64,000 nt of DNA from Sphingobacteriia bacterium RIFOXYC2_FULL_35_18 (GCA_001829005.1 MIAG01000001.1:62001-126000); one strand, 5' to 3'. Positions 38,644-49,289 are shown, counted from the first letter of the stretch. The notes: generated from the sequence alone by a model not told the origin. Made by a program: numbers and translations.

Positions 38644-40137
38644 ATGCAAAAAAAAATTAATTCTGCGCTGATTTCTGTTTTTTACAAAGATGGTTTAGAA
38701 CCTATTGCTCGTCAATTACAATCATTAGGCATCACTATTTATTCTACTGGTGGTACCCAAACTTTTCTAGAAAATTTGGGAATCAACTGTGTACCAGTAG
38801 AAAGTTTAACTACTTACCCTTCCATTTTAGGGGGCCGAGTTAAAACTTTACATCCAGTTGTATTTGGCGGTATCTTAGGTAGAAGATATGAAGCGCAAGA
38901 TCTGCAAGAGATGCAAGAATACAAGATTCCTGAAATAGATTTAGTTATAGTGGACCTCTACCCATTTGAGGAAACCTTGAAGAGTACGAATGAAGAGAAA
39001 TTGATTATTGAAAAAATTGATATTGGCGGACCATCCATGATTCGTGCTGCTGCAAAGAATTTTAAAGATGTTACTGTTATAGCAGCGAAAGACAGTTACG
39101 CTGAATTAGAAACATTACTCATTAGTCAAAAAGGGGAAACAACCATTGAACAAAGAAAAGCATTTGCTGCAAAAGCATTTGAAGTAGTGATGCACTACGA
39201 CATTGCCATCAGCAATTATTTTAACCCTGGCGCAGAGCAGGTGTTACGCTATGGAGAAAACCCTCATCAAAAAGCCAGTTTTAAAGGAGACTTATCAAAA
39301 GTATTTACACAATTAAATGGTAAGGAACTTTCTTATAATAATTTAGTAGACGTAGATGCTGCAATACAATTGATTGCAGAATTCAGCAATTACAATGAAG
39401 CAGTATTTGCCATAATTAAACATACCAATGTTTGCGGAGTTGCTGCTAGAGCAACGGTTAAACAAGCATGGGATTCAGCATTAGCAGGCGACCCAGAAAG
39501 TGCTTTTGGCGGAGTATTGGTTTGTAATAATCCCATTGATGCAGCAACTGCAGAAGCCATTAATGAAATATTTTTTGAAGTATTGGTTGCACCTGCATTT
39601 AATGAAGATGCATTAACTGTTTTAAAAAGTAAAAAGAATAGAATTTTATTACAGCTGAATCAAAAGGATTTTAAAACTGCCATTATGCAGAAATCTATTT
39701 TGAATGGCACACTTATTCAAGATACCGATCAAGGAAACTTTGAAAAATGGGAGGAAGTAGGTGGAAGAACTTGCACACCATCAGAAAAAGATAACCTAGT
39801 ATTTGCCAATATTATTTGTAAGCATTTAAAAAGTAATGCGATTGCATTGGTTAAAGATTTACAATTGGTAGGTAAAGGATGTGGCCAAACAAGTAGAATT
39901 GATTCTTTGCGTCAATCTATAGACAAAGCCAAACAATTCAATTTCGATTTAAAAGGAGCCGTATTAGCATCTGATGCTTTTTTCCCATTTAATGATTGTG
40001 TTCAAATTGCCCACGCAGCGGGAATGGAAGCATTCATTCAACCTGGTGGATCTGTAAGAGATAAAGACAGTGTTGAATATTGCGTTACTAATCAACTAGC
40101 CATGGTTATGACTAGTACTAGACACTTTAAACACTAA
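38644..40137 (+). CDS. purH: Bifunctional phosphoribosylaminoimidazolecarboxamide formyltransferase/IMP cyclohydrolase
   Basis: ALISVFYKDGLEPIARQLQSLGITIYSTGGTQTFLE, GGRVKTLHPVVFGGIL, LRYGENPHQKASF, AFFPFNDCVQIAHAAGMEAFIQPGGSVRD. Confidence 0.95.
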   Translation: MQKKINSALISVFYKDGLEPIARQLQSLGITIYSTGGTQTFLENLGINCVPVESLTTYPSILGGRVKTLHPVVFGGILGRRYEAQDLQEMQEYKIPEIDLVIVDLYPFEETLKSTNEEKLIIEKIDIGGPSMIRAAAKNFKDVTVIAAKDSYAELETLLISQKGETTIEQRKAFAAKAFEVVMHYDIAISNYFNPGAEQVLRYGENPHQKASFKGDLSKVFTQLNGKELSYNNLVDVDAAIQLIAEFSNYNEAVFAIIKHTNVCGVAARATVKQAWDSALAGDPESAFGGVLVCNNPIDAATAEAINEIFFEVLVAPAFNEDALTVLKSKKNRILLQLNQKDFKTAIMQKSILNGTLIQDTDQGNFEKWEEVGGRTCTPSEKDNLVFANIICKHLKSNAIALVKDLQLVGKGCGQTSRIDSLRQSIDKAKQFNFDLKGAVLASDAFFPFNDCVQIAHAAGMEAFIQPGGSVRDKDSVEYCVTNQLAMVMTSTRHFKH

Positions 40138-40142
40138 TTCTA

Positions 40143-41069
40143 TTGACAACCAAACAAAAAGCATATTTAGCACTTTCTGTTACTAGCATTGTATGGGGTA
40201 CCAGTTGGGTTGCCAGTAGATATGCTGTACAAAATGCACCTGCTTTACAAGTTTCTGCAACTAGGCAATTGATTGCAGGAACATTATTTGCTGGTTTCTT
40301 TTTATTGAAAGGTGAAAAACTCCCTAGCCTTAAACAAATGGTTTGGCTAGCGGGCATGTCGGTGCTCTTGTTTGTATTTGCAAATGGTTTAGCAACAGTA
40401 GGCGTAAAATATATTTCTAGTGGATTGGCTGCACTTATTGCGGCGCTTTACCCATTAAGTGTGGTAATCATAGAAAAAATATTTTTTAAAAATACCCGCA
40501 TAGGGTTATTTACTTTTATAGGAATTCTCTTGGGCATTAGTGGTATTGCCATTGTATTTTACGACAATGCTTTTCACCATCAAAGCCCAAACTATTGGAT
40601 AGGCATTTTGGTTTCTGTTATTGCCATGCTCAGTTGGAGTGTGGGTACCATCATTATTGCAAGAAAGCAAATTAATATCAATCCTTACTATGCTATTGGC
40701 TGGGAAATGATTTTTGCTTCCTTGATATTATTTATGACTGCCGGAGTTACCAATAACTTGATTCCATTTTCACAATTTCCCGCACAAACCTGGTATGCAA
40801 TTGCTTATTTAGTAGTCATGGGATCTTTAATTGCTGTAGTTGCATTCTTGTATACTATGAAGCATCTTGAAGCTTCGGTTGCAGCCCTGTATGCCTATGT
40901 TAACCCAATTGTTGCAATTGTAATTGGCTCCTATTTAGTACATGAGCCTTTAACCAAAGAAATTGTTGTTGGATCAATCATTACCATTATTGGGGTATAT
41001 ATGGTTAACCAAAGTTTGAAAAAACAAAAGGCACTAAAGCAGTCTGGTTTAGATAAAAAAACACCCTAA
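40143..41069 (+). CDS. EamA/DMT family transporter (TTG start)
   Basis: 10-TM EamA pattern: SVTSIVWGTSWVASRYAVQNAPALQVSATRQLIAG, AYVNPIVAIVIGSYLVHEPLT. Confidence 0.88.
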   Translation: MTTKQKAYLALSVTSIVWGTSWVASRYAVQNAPALQVSATRQLIAGTLFAGFFLLKGEKLPSLKQMVWLAGMSVLLFVFANGLATVGVKYISSGLAALIAALYPLSVVIIEKIFFKNTRIGLFTFIGILLGISGIAIVFYDNAFHHQSPNYWIGILVSVIAMLSWSVGTIIIARKQININPYYAIGWEMIFASLILFMTAGVTNNLIPFSQFPAQTWYAIAYLVVMGSLIAVVAFLYTMKHLEASVAALYAYVNPIVAIVIGSYLVHEPLTKEIVVGSIITIIGVYMVNQSLKKQKALKQSGLDKKTP

Positions 41070-41102
41070 TCTTTTCTGTCCTTTATTAGTAATACACGCG
41101 TT

Positions 41103-42425
41103 TTATTTTGTGCAGTATTTTAATAAAAAATCAGCGTACATATTTCTCCAACCAATAAATTCAGGCTGTGTAGTCAAAAAATTATTATGAAAAATCGGAA
41201 TAAAAACACCTCCGTATTTTTGGTATAATTTATACATATCCTCCAGTGTTTTAGTGGCTTCAGCTACGGTTCTCTTTTCATTAAAAATAACGGTGGCATC
41301 CATATAACAAAATGGATAAATCACTAAAGGAGTAGGCTGGTTGGCTACCAAATCAAACCAAATAAATGGTTTTGTAAAAGATGCCCTAAACCCAGTTATT
41401 TGCGGATAGCCCATTGAGTAGTCGGCTTCAACACCTGAATTTACAAGGGCTCTGTAGGTTTCAGGGAAATTCAAATGAACATAATGTTGTCTTGAATTCT
41501 TTACAGGTTCTTGAATAATTTCTGCCAACAGTTTGATTTCTTTTTCCAAAACTTGTTCTCTTGTTCCGGTAATTGAAATTGAATTATGTTGAATTACAGA
41601 AGGATGTATGCCCACTGTATACTTTTTAGCATGACCCCTTATCAATAATTGCATTGCTCCTGAATTGGGTGAAATATTTTTATGCAATGCATCTCGCTTT
41701 GAAGCAAGCAAGAAAAAATACATTGGTTTTAATTGTAAGCTTTCGTGTAATAAATGAAGCCAATCATACTCATCATAAGGATCTTTTTGAACACCAGCCA
41801 ACACTTGTAAGCGCTCCACTAGCTCATTAAATTTCAGATTTACTAGTTGCTTAAAATAACCCAAAGCATTCCTGAAACTGCTATGGTGCAAGTAGCTGTA
41901 TGCAATATCAATATCATAACTGGGCTTGAAGAAGAATTGACGGCTTACTTGAACATTCAATTTTTTTGCTAATTCATCTAACCAATAATTAACCAAAGGG
42001 AATTGTAGAAAACCATTTTGATATGCCAATGATTGTTCCGGTAAGTACCTTCCGTAGCTATCTTTTTGATGTGGTAGCCATTCTTCGTATCGGGTAATTA
42101 AATAAAAAGCTGCTGAAAACAAATCGAATGGAATAGTTCCTTCAGTATTAAAAAAAGCGGGATGGTCTTTCCATTTGGAGAAAAGAATGTCTTGTTTGCA
42201 TATATTGCTTTGTTCCAATAAACCATAAGGATAAATATGGCAGGGTATGGAGGAAATATTAGTAGAGGAATAATTTAATCTAGGCCCTTCATACTTTTTA
42301 AAATATTCAAGATCAATAGTAGTTCTTGCTTGTTCTTGAAATAAAGTAGATACAATATATTCTAAGCGGGGTGTAAGCTTGTCTGCATAAATCAAAAGGA
42401 TATTTGATGCTGACATACTCATCAT
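41103..42425 (-). CDS. Polysaccharide deacetylase-like protein (DUF7033-type)
   Basis: TIPFDLFSAAFYLITRYEEWLPHQKDSYGRYLPEQSLAY, KPSYDIDIAYSY, VGIHPSV. Confidence 0.7.
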   Translation of the reverse strand: MMSMSASNILLIYADKLTPRLEYIVSTLFQEQARTTIDLEYFKKYEGPRLNYSSTNISSIPCHIYPYGLLEQSNICKQDILFSKWKDHPAFFNTEGTIPFDLFSAAFYLITRYEEWLPHQKDSYGRYLPEQSLAYQNGFLQFPLVNYWLDELAKKLNVQVSRQFFFKPSYDIDIAYSYLHHSSFRNALGYFKQLVNLKFNELVERLQVLAGVQKDPYDEYDWLHLLHESLQLKPMYFFLLASKRDALHKNISPNSGAMQLLIRGHAKKYTVGIHPSVIQHNSISITGTREQVLEKEIKLLAEIIQEPVKNSRQHYVHLNFPETYRALVNSGVEADYSMGYPQITGFRASFTKPFIWFDLVANQPTPLVIYPFCYMDATVIFNEKRTVAEATKTLEDMYKLYQKYGGVFIPIFHNNFLTTQPEFIGWRNMYADFLLKYCTK

Positions 42426-43798
42426 GAATGATTAGCCTCTTTCCATAATTCATTAAATGTTTTGGCGCTAAAATCTAACTCCGATCGATGTGCTGTCCAA
42501 CCTTGAAATACTTTATTCACTACCCAGTTTTTCATTTTTCCATTTCCAGCATTCATCAAAACCCTATTTAAGCTAGCTGTTTTCCAAACCTTCCAAGCTA
42601 TTCGTTCAGCCAAACTGCTATTCCCTTGTACTACTGCTTCATGCCTATTATCTAATAATAATTCATGCAAATTGATTCTTACTGGGCAAACTTCTGTACA
42701 ATTGCCACAAAGTGATGAAGCATAACTTAAATGTTTATACTCGTCCAATCCTTTTAAATAAGGCGTAATTACTTTTCCTATAGGACCACTATAAGTTGTA
42801 TCATACGCATGGCCTCCAATATTTTTGTATACAGGACAAGCATTTAAACAAGCTCCGCATCTTATGCAATACAATGCTTCTCTAGCAGTTTTGTTGGCCA
42901 ATAAATTGGTTCTTCCATTGTCTAACAAAATCACAATCATTTCTTCTGGTCCATCTGTTTCATTGGCTTGCTTGGGGCCTGAAATAATGGTATTGTATAC
43001 TGTTACCTTTTGGCCTGTACCATAAGTAGATAACAACGGCCAGAATAATGCCAAATCATGCACAGAAGGAATTACTTTTTCAATACCCACAATCACGATA
43101 TGGGTTTTAGGCCAGGCACAACTCAACCTTCCATTTCCTTCATTTTCAGTTATGGCTATTGCACCTATATCAGGTAAAATAAAATTTGCTCCTGTAACGC
43201 CAATTTCTGCTTGAACATATTTTTCTCTCAATTTTTGTCTGGCAACCAAGGTTAGTTCTTCAGGACTTAACCCACCTGGAACTCCTAATTTGTCAGCAAA
43301 TAAACGCGCCACGTCTTCTTTACTTTTATGCATAGCAGGAGTTACAATATGATAAGGTGCTTCTCCGTCTAACTGCTGTATATATTCTCCTAAATCTGTT
43401 TCTACACTTTCTATCCCATTTTTTTCTAAATAACTATTGAGATGTATCTCTTCGGTGACCATGCTCTTGCTTTTCACCAAGGTTTTACATTGCTTTTCCT
43501 TACAAATAGCCCCTATTTGAGTCAACGCTTCTTCGGCAGTTTCGGCCCACAATACTTTGGCTCCCCTTGCAGTAATTTTTTCTTCAAATTCTAATAAATA
43601 TTGGTCTAAATGTTCAATGGCATCCCATTTTTTATTCTTTGCTATTTCCCTTGCCTGCATTACATCGGTAAACTGCTTCTTCCCAATTGGAACTACTGCA
43701 TTGTATTTTCCAATATTGAAGTTTATTTTTCTTCTATGCTCTAAGTCAGCCGCTTTAATGGTGCTCTTCGCAATAAAGGTTGCTGCAGTATTACTCAT
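42422..43798 (-). CDS. LutB/LldF-family iron-sulfur lactate utilization protein
   Basis: CIRCGACLNACPVYKNIGGHAY and LCGNCTEVCPVRINLHELL ferredoxin motifs; KSKSMVTEEIHLN; VTGANFILPDIGAIAITENEGNGRL. Confidence 0.9.
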   Translation of the reverse strand: MSNTAATFIAKSTIKAADLEHRRKINFNIGKYNAVVPIGKKQFTDVMQAREIAKNKKWDAIEHLDQYLLEFEEKITARGAKVLWAETAEEALTQIGAICKEKQCKTLVKSKSMVTEEIHLNSYLEKNGIESVETDLGEYIQQLDGEAPYHIVTPAMHKSKEDVARLFADKLGVPGGLSPEELTLVARQKLREKYVQAEIGVTGANFILPDIGAIAITENEGNGRLSCAWPKTHIVIVGIEKVIPSVHDLALFWPLLSTYGTGQKVTVYNTIISGPKQANETDGPEEMIVILLDNGRTNLLANKTAREALYCIRCGACLNACPVYKNIGGHAYDTTYSGPIGKVITPYLKGLDEYKHLSYASSLCGNCTEVCPVRINLHELLLDNRHEAVVQGNSSLAERIAWKVWKTASLNRVLMNAGNGKMKNWVVNKVFQGWTAHRSELDFSAKTFNELWKEANHS

Positions 43799-44384
43799 TG
43801 TTGTTCTTTTTCATTTCTGCTGCGGTGGCAGCTAATGTTTCATAAAATTCTTCCCCATATTTTCTAATCAATGCATCTTTTAAAAAAACATATACGGGTA
43901 CTTTTAGTTTATTTCCCAACTTGCAGCCTGGCTTACATAAATCTTCACGGGGGTGGTAGTTTACATATTCTACATCTGGGTCTCTTTTACTTTTTTTAAT
44001 TAGGATAGGAAATAAATGACAACTCAAAGGCTTTTTCCAATCGAGTTTTCCGTCATTATATGCTTGTTCAATTCCACATATAATAGTGCCTGTTGCATCC
44101 TTTTTTCCGTAAGCACATATGCCTCCATTTATAGTGGGCGTTACCCAACCAAATTCACGATCATACGTGTATTTCCCAACTCTTTCTACTTCCGCTTTTC
44201 CCTCTTCGGTCATATAAGGAAGAATCTCATTAAAGTATTGATCTAATTTTTCCAATTCCCATTTTTCCATTGGCGCACCAGCGTCACCATCTTCACAACA
44301 TCCCCCTTTGCACTTAGTAAGATCACATACAAAATGCTCTTCTACAACTTCATCACTTATTAGTATCTGGTCTATTGCTATCAT
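43791..44384 (-). CDS. DUF3109 family protein
   Basis: VVEEHFVCDLTKCKGGCCEDGDAGAPMEKWELEKL; Cys-rich with CHLFPI. Confidence 0.85.
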   Translation of the reverse strand: MIAIDQILISDEVVEEHFVCDLTKCKGGCCEDGDAGAPMEKWELEKLDQYFNEILPYMTEEGKAEVERVGKYTYDREFGWVTPTINGGICAYGKKDATGTIICGIEQAYNDGKLDWKKPLSCHLFPILIKKSKRDPDVEYVNYHPREDLCKPGCKLGNKLKVPVYVFLKDALIRKYGEEFYETLAATAAEMKKNNNE

Positions 44385-44420
44385 GAATTCATTCTTATTG
44401 GTTAAAGATACTCCTTTAAT

Positions 44421-45020
44421 TTATGGCTGTTTACGCCAAGTAAAACTATTGATTAAGTGTTTAATATCTTCCATTAAAAACTGGTTTACAATATTCAACG
44501 AATCTTCATTAGGTGTTGCGTCAAAATACAAAGCTCCTCTTAAGAAATGCCTACTTGAATCTGTAAGAAAAAATTGATTAGCAGTAGCAACATCCCCTCC
44601 CACTTTAAAAAAAACTCCCTCTACATTGTAAGGATTTACTAATAATGAATCGTCTATGGAATATGCTTTAGAAGTATGCTTACCTGTTAGTGTAAATGCG
44701 TCTCTTATTAAAGTGTCAAAATTATTTTGAGCACCAATTTGCTTATAACTTATATAAATTCTTCCGCTGAACTGTGGGAAATCAATATTGATCCACCATG
44801 GGTTTTCAGTGGTTTCACCAAAGAAAGTACTGTCTTTAGTTATTCTTGCATATACTGGATATTCAAAGCTATAAGGATAGCCCGGCTCTTGGAAAAGCTG
44901 GTATTTTTTAGAAGGAAAATCTATTTTAAAATAGCCCGTTGGCTTGGGTGTAAACGAACTATTACAAGCATAGAAAAAAACAAGTGCAATAAAAAAAAAA
45001 CTAGCTGCTATTTTACTCAT
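44421..45020 (-). CDS. gldD: Gliding motility lipoprotein GldD
   Basis: Lipobox FFYACNSSFTPKPTGYFKIDFP; adjacent to gldE. Confidence 0.85.
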   Translation of the reverse strand: MSKIAASFFFIALVFFYACNSSFTPKPTGYFKIDFPSKKYQLFQEPGYPYSFEYPVYARITKDSTFFGETTENPWWINIDFPQFSGRIYISYKQIGAQNNFDTLIRDAFTLTGKHTSKAYSIDDSLLVNPYNVEGVFFKVGGDVATANQFFLTDSSRHFLRGALYFDATPNEDSLNIVNQFLMEDIKHLINSFTWRKQP

Positions 45021-46362
45021 CTGTTCCTTCTTTAATGGTCAACTTAACTTTTAAAATTCTATTCTTAGCAACTTCTAACACAGTAAAATCAAACTCATCA
45101 GTAGTAACTACTTGATTTACCTGAGGAATTTCACCCGCTATTTCTAATACCAATCCTGCCAATGAATCACTCTCCCCTCTTTGTGCATCAAACGTATTGA
45201 GGTCAATATTCATGATTTTGCATACATCGTTAATCATCATTTTTCCCTCAAAAATATAGTTATGCTCATCCAATTTTTTATAACCAGCATCTTCCTCATC
45301 AAACTCATCCTTTATTTCGCCAATTACTTCTTCTAAAATATCTTCTAATGTTATTATACCGCTTGTGCCGCCAAACTCATCTACCACAATAGCAAAATGA
45401 ATTCGCTTCATTTGAAACTCTTGCAGCAAGTCTTCAATCATTTTTTGTTCATGAACAAAAAATGGTGGCCTTAACAAACTCTTCCAATTAAAATTAGCTG
45501 GTTCATCTAAATAAGGCAATAAGTCTTTGGTATGAATCATCCCAGTAATATGGTCTAACCCTTCTTTATACACAGGCAATCTACTGTAGTTCAGGTCTCT
45601 TACAATATCTAATAATTCTGCAAAACTAATTTCTTCATCAACCCCATGCACGTCTACCCTTGTTTTCATTACCTGCTTTACAGAGATATTACCAAACTTT
45701 ACGATGCCTTTAAGTATATTTTTTTCGTTTTCAGAAGCGGTATTATCAGTAGTAATATCAATGGCATGATCTAATTCTTCTAAACTATAGGCATTGCCAT
45801 TTTTATTATTCAATACCCTTTCTAATTTATCAGAATATTTAACCAATTTTTTTCCTAATCCAGTGCATAAATAGGTCATTGCTTGTACAATGCCCCCGAA
45901 GTCTTTTGCAAAGCGAATATTGTTTTGGGTAGCCAATACTTTAGGCATCACTTCTCCAAATAAAACCAACATAAATGATACTGCTACTACTTTAATGACA
46001 AACTCTACCCAGGCCGCTCCATATTGTTCAAAATTGAATAAATCATCAATGAGTAAATTGGAGACAATAATAATAGTGATATTAACAAAACTGTTTGCAA
46101 TTAACAATGATGCCAAAAATGATTTGGGCTCTTCTAACAAATCTACAATTCTTTGGTAGGGTGGTATTTGTTTAGACCTTAATAAATTGATGTCTTTATG
46201 CGTCAAAGAAAAGAATGCAACTTCTGCACCAGATAACACAAAAGATAGGAAGAACAAGAAGAGCAACACCATTACTAAAATAGTTGTGCCTTGTGCCTGC
46301 AATGCTGCTAGTATTTGAAATGTAGAAAGTAAATCGGTTACAGGATAATAATCCAAAGCCAC
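45013..46362 (-). CDS. gldE: Gliding motility-associated GldE (CNNM/CBS domain hemolysin-like)
   Basis: DUF21 TM region, CBS pair (MKTRVDVHGVDEEISFAELLDIVRDLNYSRLPVYKEGLDHITGMIHTKDLL), CorC C-terminal domain. Confidence 0.88.
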   Translation of the reverse strand: MALDYYPVTDLLSTFQILAALQAQGTTILVMVLLFLFFLSFVLSGAEVAFFSLTHKDINLLRSKQIPPYQRIVDLLEEPKSFLASLLIANSFVNITIIIVSNLLIDDLFNFEQYGAAWVEFVIKVVAVSFMLVLFGEVMPKVLATQNNIRFAKDFGGIVQAMTYLCTGLGKKLVKYSDKLERVLNNKNGNAYSLEELDHAIDITTDNTASENEKNILKGIVKFGNISVKQVMKTRVDVHGVDEEISFAELLDIVRDLNYSRLPVYKEGLDHITGMIHTKDLLPYLDEPANFNWKSLLRPPFFVHEQKMIEDLLQEFQMKRIHFAIVVDEFGGTSGIITLEDILEEVIGEIKDEFDEEDAGYKKLDEHNYIFEGKMMINDVCKIMNIDLNTFDAQRGESDSLAGLVLEIAGEIPQVNQVVTTDEFDFTVLEVAKNRILKVKLTIKEGTDE

Positions 46363-46402
46363 TGAATTTGGTTAAAAAGCAAAAATATCGTTTCTGCAAC
46401 AA

Positions 46403-46792
46403 TTAAAATGGAAGAGATTCATAATCTGGCTCACCAGAACCTGGGCCTGCTGTTCCATCGGCTCTTTTATCTAACATAATCAAGTTATCTGCAACTACTT
46501 CTGTAGCAAATTTTTTATTCCCATCCTTATCTTCCCAACTTCTGGTTCTTAATCTTCCTTCGATGTATATTAAACTTCCCTTATGTAAATATTTTTCTGC
46601 TAAATCAGCCAAACCACGCCACAGAACTACTGTATGCCATTCAGTTTGAGAAACCAGCTTTCCCGTCCTGTCTTTGTACGTTTCGGTTGTGGCCAAAGGG
46701 AATTTAGCAACGCCAATATTTCCTTCTAATTGCTGGATATCTGGGTCTTTACCCAAATTACCAATAAGCATCACTTTATTTACTCCACGCAT
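46403..46792 (-). CDS. ssb: Single-stranded DNA-binding protein
   Basis: VNKVMLIGNLGKDPDIQQL...EWHTVVLWRGLADLAEKYLHKGSLIYIEGRLRTRSWEDKDG; acidic tail ending LPF. Confidence 0.93.
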   Translation of the reverse strand: MRGVNKVMLIGNLGKDPDIQQLEGNIGVAKFPLATTETYKDRTGKLVSQTEWHTVVLWRGLADLAEKYLHKGSLIYIEGRLRTRSWEDKDGNKKFATEVVADNLIMLDKRADGTAGPGSGEPDYESLPF

Positions 46793-46863
46793 ATGAATTG
46801 TTTTAGAAAAACTGCTTCTTAAAAATACCCATTTTTTTATTAACCTACTATCTTCCTAACTAT

Positions 46864-47952
46864 TTAACTGTTAAATGTTTCCATATAAGCGGTTATCAAT
46901 CTTGGAAAAGCAAACTGTTTGAGCTCTTTCTCATTTATCCAAATAAGACCCTTTAAAGCCTTTGGAGACTGTGTTAATTGAATATGTATAAACTGACTAG
47001 TTATCTGTTGGTGGGTTAATTGCTGGGTTCTTACTGATGAAATACTTAAAACACTTGCCTTACTAATGCCAATTTGGTTTTGTAACCAATTATTTACAGT
47101 TTCTTCATTCCAAACTAAACCAGCTGAAGCTTCAATAGCATAAAACTCATTTAGTCCTTGCCATATATCTTTTTGCATTCTTTGTTTTATACCAATACTA
47201 CCCTTATAATGAAAAACCATATAGTAAATCCATCTCTTTTTTCGGCTGATGGTTTTCAGTTTAATAGGCAATTGATTCACCTGACTATTTATTTTGGCAG
47301 CACAATTGCTTGCCAATACACAACTATTGCATAAAGGCAATGCAGGCTTACATATAGTTGCACCAAAATCCATTATAGCCTGGTTGTATTTGCCAGGTTG
47401 AGATTGATCTAATAATTTGGTAGCAAGTGCTGTGAAATATTTTTTACCCTCATTGGTATCTGTCGGTTTTTCAATTCCGAAATACCGGGCAATTACTCTG
47501 AATACATTACCATCTACTACTGCATAAGGGTAGTCAAAAGCAAATGAAGTGATTGCTGCCGCTGTATAAGGCCCTACTCCCTTTAGGTTCAAAATTGATT
47601 CATAGTTGTCTGGAAATTGTCCCCCTAATTCAAAAACAATATATCTGGCTGTAAACAATAAATTTCTACACCTACTATAATATCCTAACCCTTCCCATAA
47701 CTTGAAAACGGATTCATCTTTGGCATTAGCCAACAAGTCAATCGTAGGAAAGGTTTCAATAAATTTGTTATAGTAATCTAATCCCTGTTCTACCCTAGTT
47801 TGTTGTAACATGACTTCACTTAGCCATATTTTGTAAGGATCTTTTTCTCCTTTCCATGGCATTTTTCTATTATTCTCCTTTTTATCCCATAGCATGAGTT
47901 GTTCCGTAAAAAAGGCATTTGAGTTCGACTTTAAGCTATTTTTAATGAGCAT
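46864..47952 (-). CDS. mutY: A/G-specific adenine glycosylase
   Basis: MPWKGEKDPYKIWLSEVMLQQTRVEQ; LKGVGPYTAAAI; VVDGNVFRVIAR; Fe-S CKPALPLCNSCVLASNC. Confidence 0.94.
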   Translation of the reverse strand: MLIKNSLKSNSNAFFTEQLMLWDKKENNRKMPWKGEKDPYKIWLSEVMLQQTRVEQGLDYYNKFIETFPTIDLLANAKDESVFKLWEGLGYYSRCRNLLFTARYIVFELGGQFPDNYESILNLKGVGPYTAAAITSFAFDYPYAVVDGNVFRVIARYFGIEKPTDTNEGKKYFTALATKLLDQSQPGKYNQAIMDFGATICKPALPLCNSCVLASNCAAKINSQVNQLPIKLKTISRKKRWIYYMVFHYKGSIGIKQRMQKDIWQGLNEFYAIEASAGLVWNEETVNNWLQNQIGISKASVLSISSVRTQQLTHQQITSQFIHIQLTQSPKALKGLIWINEKELKQFAFPRLITAYMETFNS

Positions 47953-48114
47953 ATCAGGTTATTTGGCCGTTCATTTTGTTAATATATAATCAAATTTACA
48001 ATCGTAACTAATTGAATTATTTGATAATGTCACAAAAAACAAGGGCTAATTTTTGGGTAATTCACCTTTTTTTTGTTACTTTAAACCAACAACTTATTAT
48101 AAAAACAATTAATA

Positions 48115-48399
48115 ATGAGAAAATCAGATCTCATCAATAACATTTCAGAAAAAACAGGCATCCCAAAAGTAGATGTTTTGGTGACGCTTGAGACAATGTT
48201 TAAAGAAGTAAAAGAAAATCTGTCTCAAGGCCAAAACATTTATATACGTGGGTTTGGTAGCTTTATTACAAAAAAGAGAGCTGCTAAAATTGGTAGAAAT
48301 ATCAAGAAAAATGTGGCTGTTGAAATTCCTGAACATTTTATTCCAGCATTTAAACCTGCTAAAGAATTTGTTAGTGAAGTAAAAAGCAAGCGTAAGTAG
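48115..48399 (+). CDS. HU/IHF family DNA-binding protein
   Basis: MRKSDLINNISEKTGIPKVDVLVTLETMFKEVKENLSQGQNIYIRGFGSFITKKRAAKIGRN. Confidence 0.93.
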   Translation: MRKSDLINNISEKTGIPKVDVLVTLETMFKEVKENLSQGQNIYIRGFGSFITKKRAAKIGRNIKKNVAVEIPEHFIPAFKPAKEFVSEVKSKRK

Positions 48400-48400
48400 T

Positions 48401-48408
48401 TACCTTTG
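48401..48408 (+). promoter_or_regulatory. Candidate -7 promoter box for the TPR gene
   Basis: TACCTTTG matches TAnnTTTG, 18 nt upstream of ATG 48426. Confidence 0.35.
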
Positions 48409-48425
48409 CCGAAACTGAACTAAAA

Positions 48426-49289
48426 GTGAAAAAACAACAATACGTTCTTTCTGCAATTGCATTGATTCTTTGTATTGCGCTTTACGTAGGCGGCAAAACA
48501 GTTCCAGATAAAACAGCAGCCACAACCCATACAGAAGGTGATGGACACGACCATTCTGCTGAATCCCCCCAAAAAATTGATTTTAAAACTATTTTAGCGT
48601 CAGCTAAGGCTAATATTACGCCCATTCAGGCCCAAAGATTGACTGCTTTGGAAAATTCTGTCACCAGAGGTGATGTAAAAGAGCAGCAAATTCATGCATT
48701 TCATGAAATGGCTAGATTCTGGTTAGACTCTGCCAGAAAGTTTGAATTATACGCATATTATACTTCTGAAGCTGCGAAGTTGGAAAATTCTGAAAAAAGC
48801 CTCACCTTTGCCGCCCGCTTGTTTTTAGACCGCCTGATGATGTCTGGCGATCCAGCCATGCAAACATGGTTAGCAAACAATGCGAAAGTTCTTTTAGAGA
48901 ATGCCCTTAAAGTCAATCCTGCAAATGATTCAAGCAGAATTGGACTAGGTTCATGTTACCTATTTGGCAATATTAGTTCTAACCCTATGGAAGGGATTAA
49001 TATGATTCGCCAGGTAGTAGAAAAGGACCCTGGAAATATTTATGGGCAGATGATGCTTGCGCTCGGAGGTAAAAAAAGCGGTCAATACGATAAAGCAATT
49101 GAACGTTTTTTACTAATTGTGCAAAAGGAACCAGACAATATTGAAGCCATATTTCATATAGCTGAATGTTATGACCTTAAAGGAGACAAACCAAATGCAA
49201 TTGTTTATTACGAAAAAGCAAAACAATTGGTGAAAATTCCGCAGGCTAAAGAGGAACTGAACAACAGAATCATGGAATTGAAAAAATAA
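48426..49289 (+). CDS. Tetratricopeptide repeat protein
   Basis: N-terminal TM segment; PANDSSRIGLGSCYLFG, AIERFLLIVQKEPDNIEAIFHIAECYDLKGDKPNAIVYYEKAKQL. Confidence 0.85.
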   Translation: MKKQQYVLSAIALILCIALYVGGKTVPDKTAATTHTEGDGHDHSAESPQKIDFKTILASAKANITPIQAQRLTALENSVTRGDVKEQQIHAFHEMARFWLDSARKFELYAYYTSEAAKLENSEKSLTFAARLFLDRLMMSGDPAMQTWLANNAKVLLENALKVNPANDSSRIGLGSCYLFGNISSNPMEGINMIRQVVEKDPGNIYGQMMLALGGKKSGQYDKAIERFLLIVQKEPDNIEAIFHIAECYDLKGDKPNAIVYYEKAKQLVKIPQAKEELNNRIMELKK

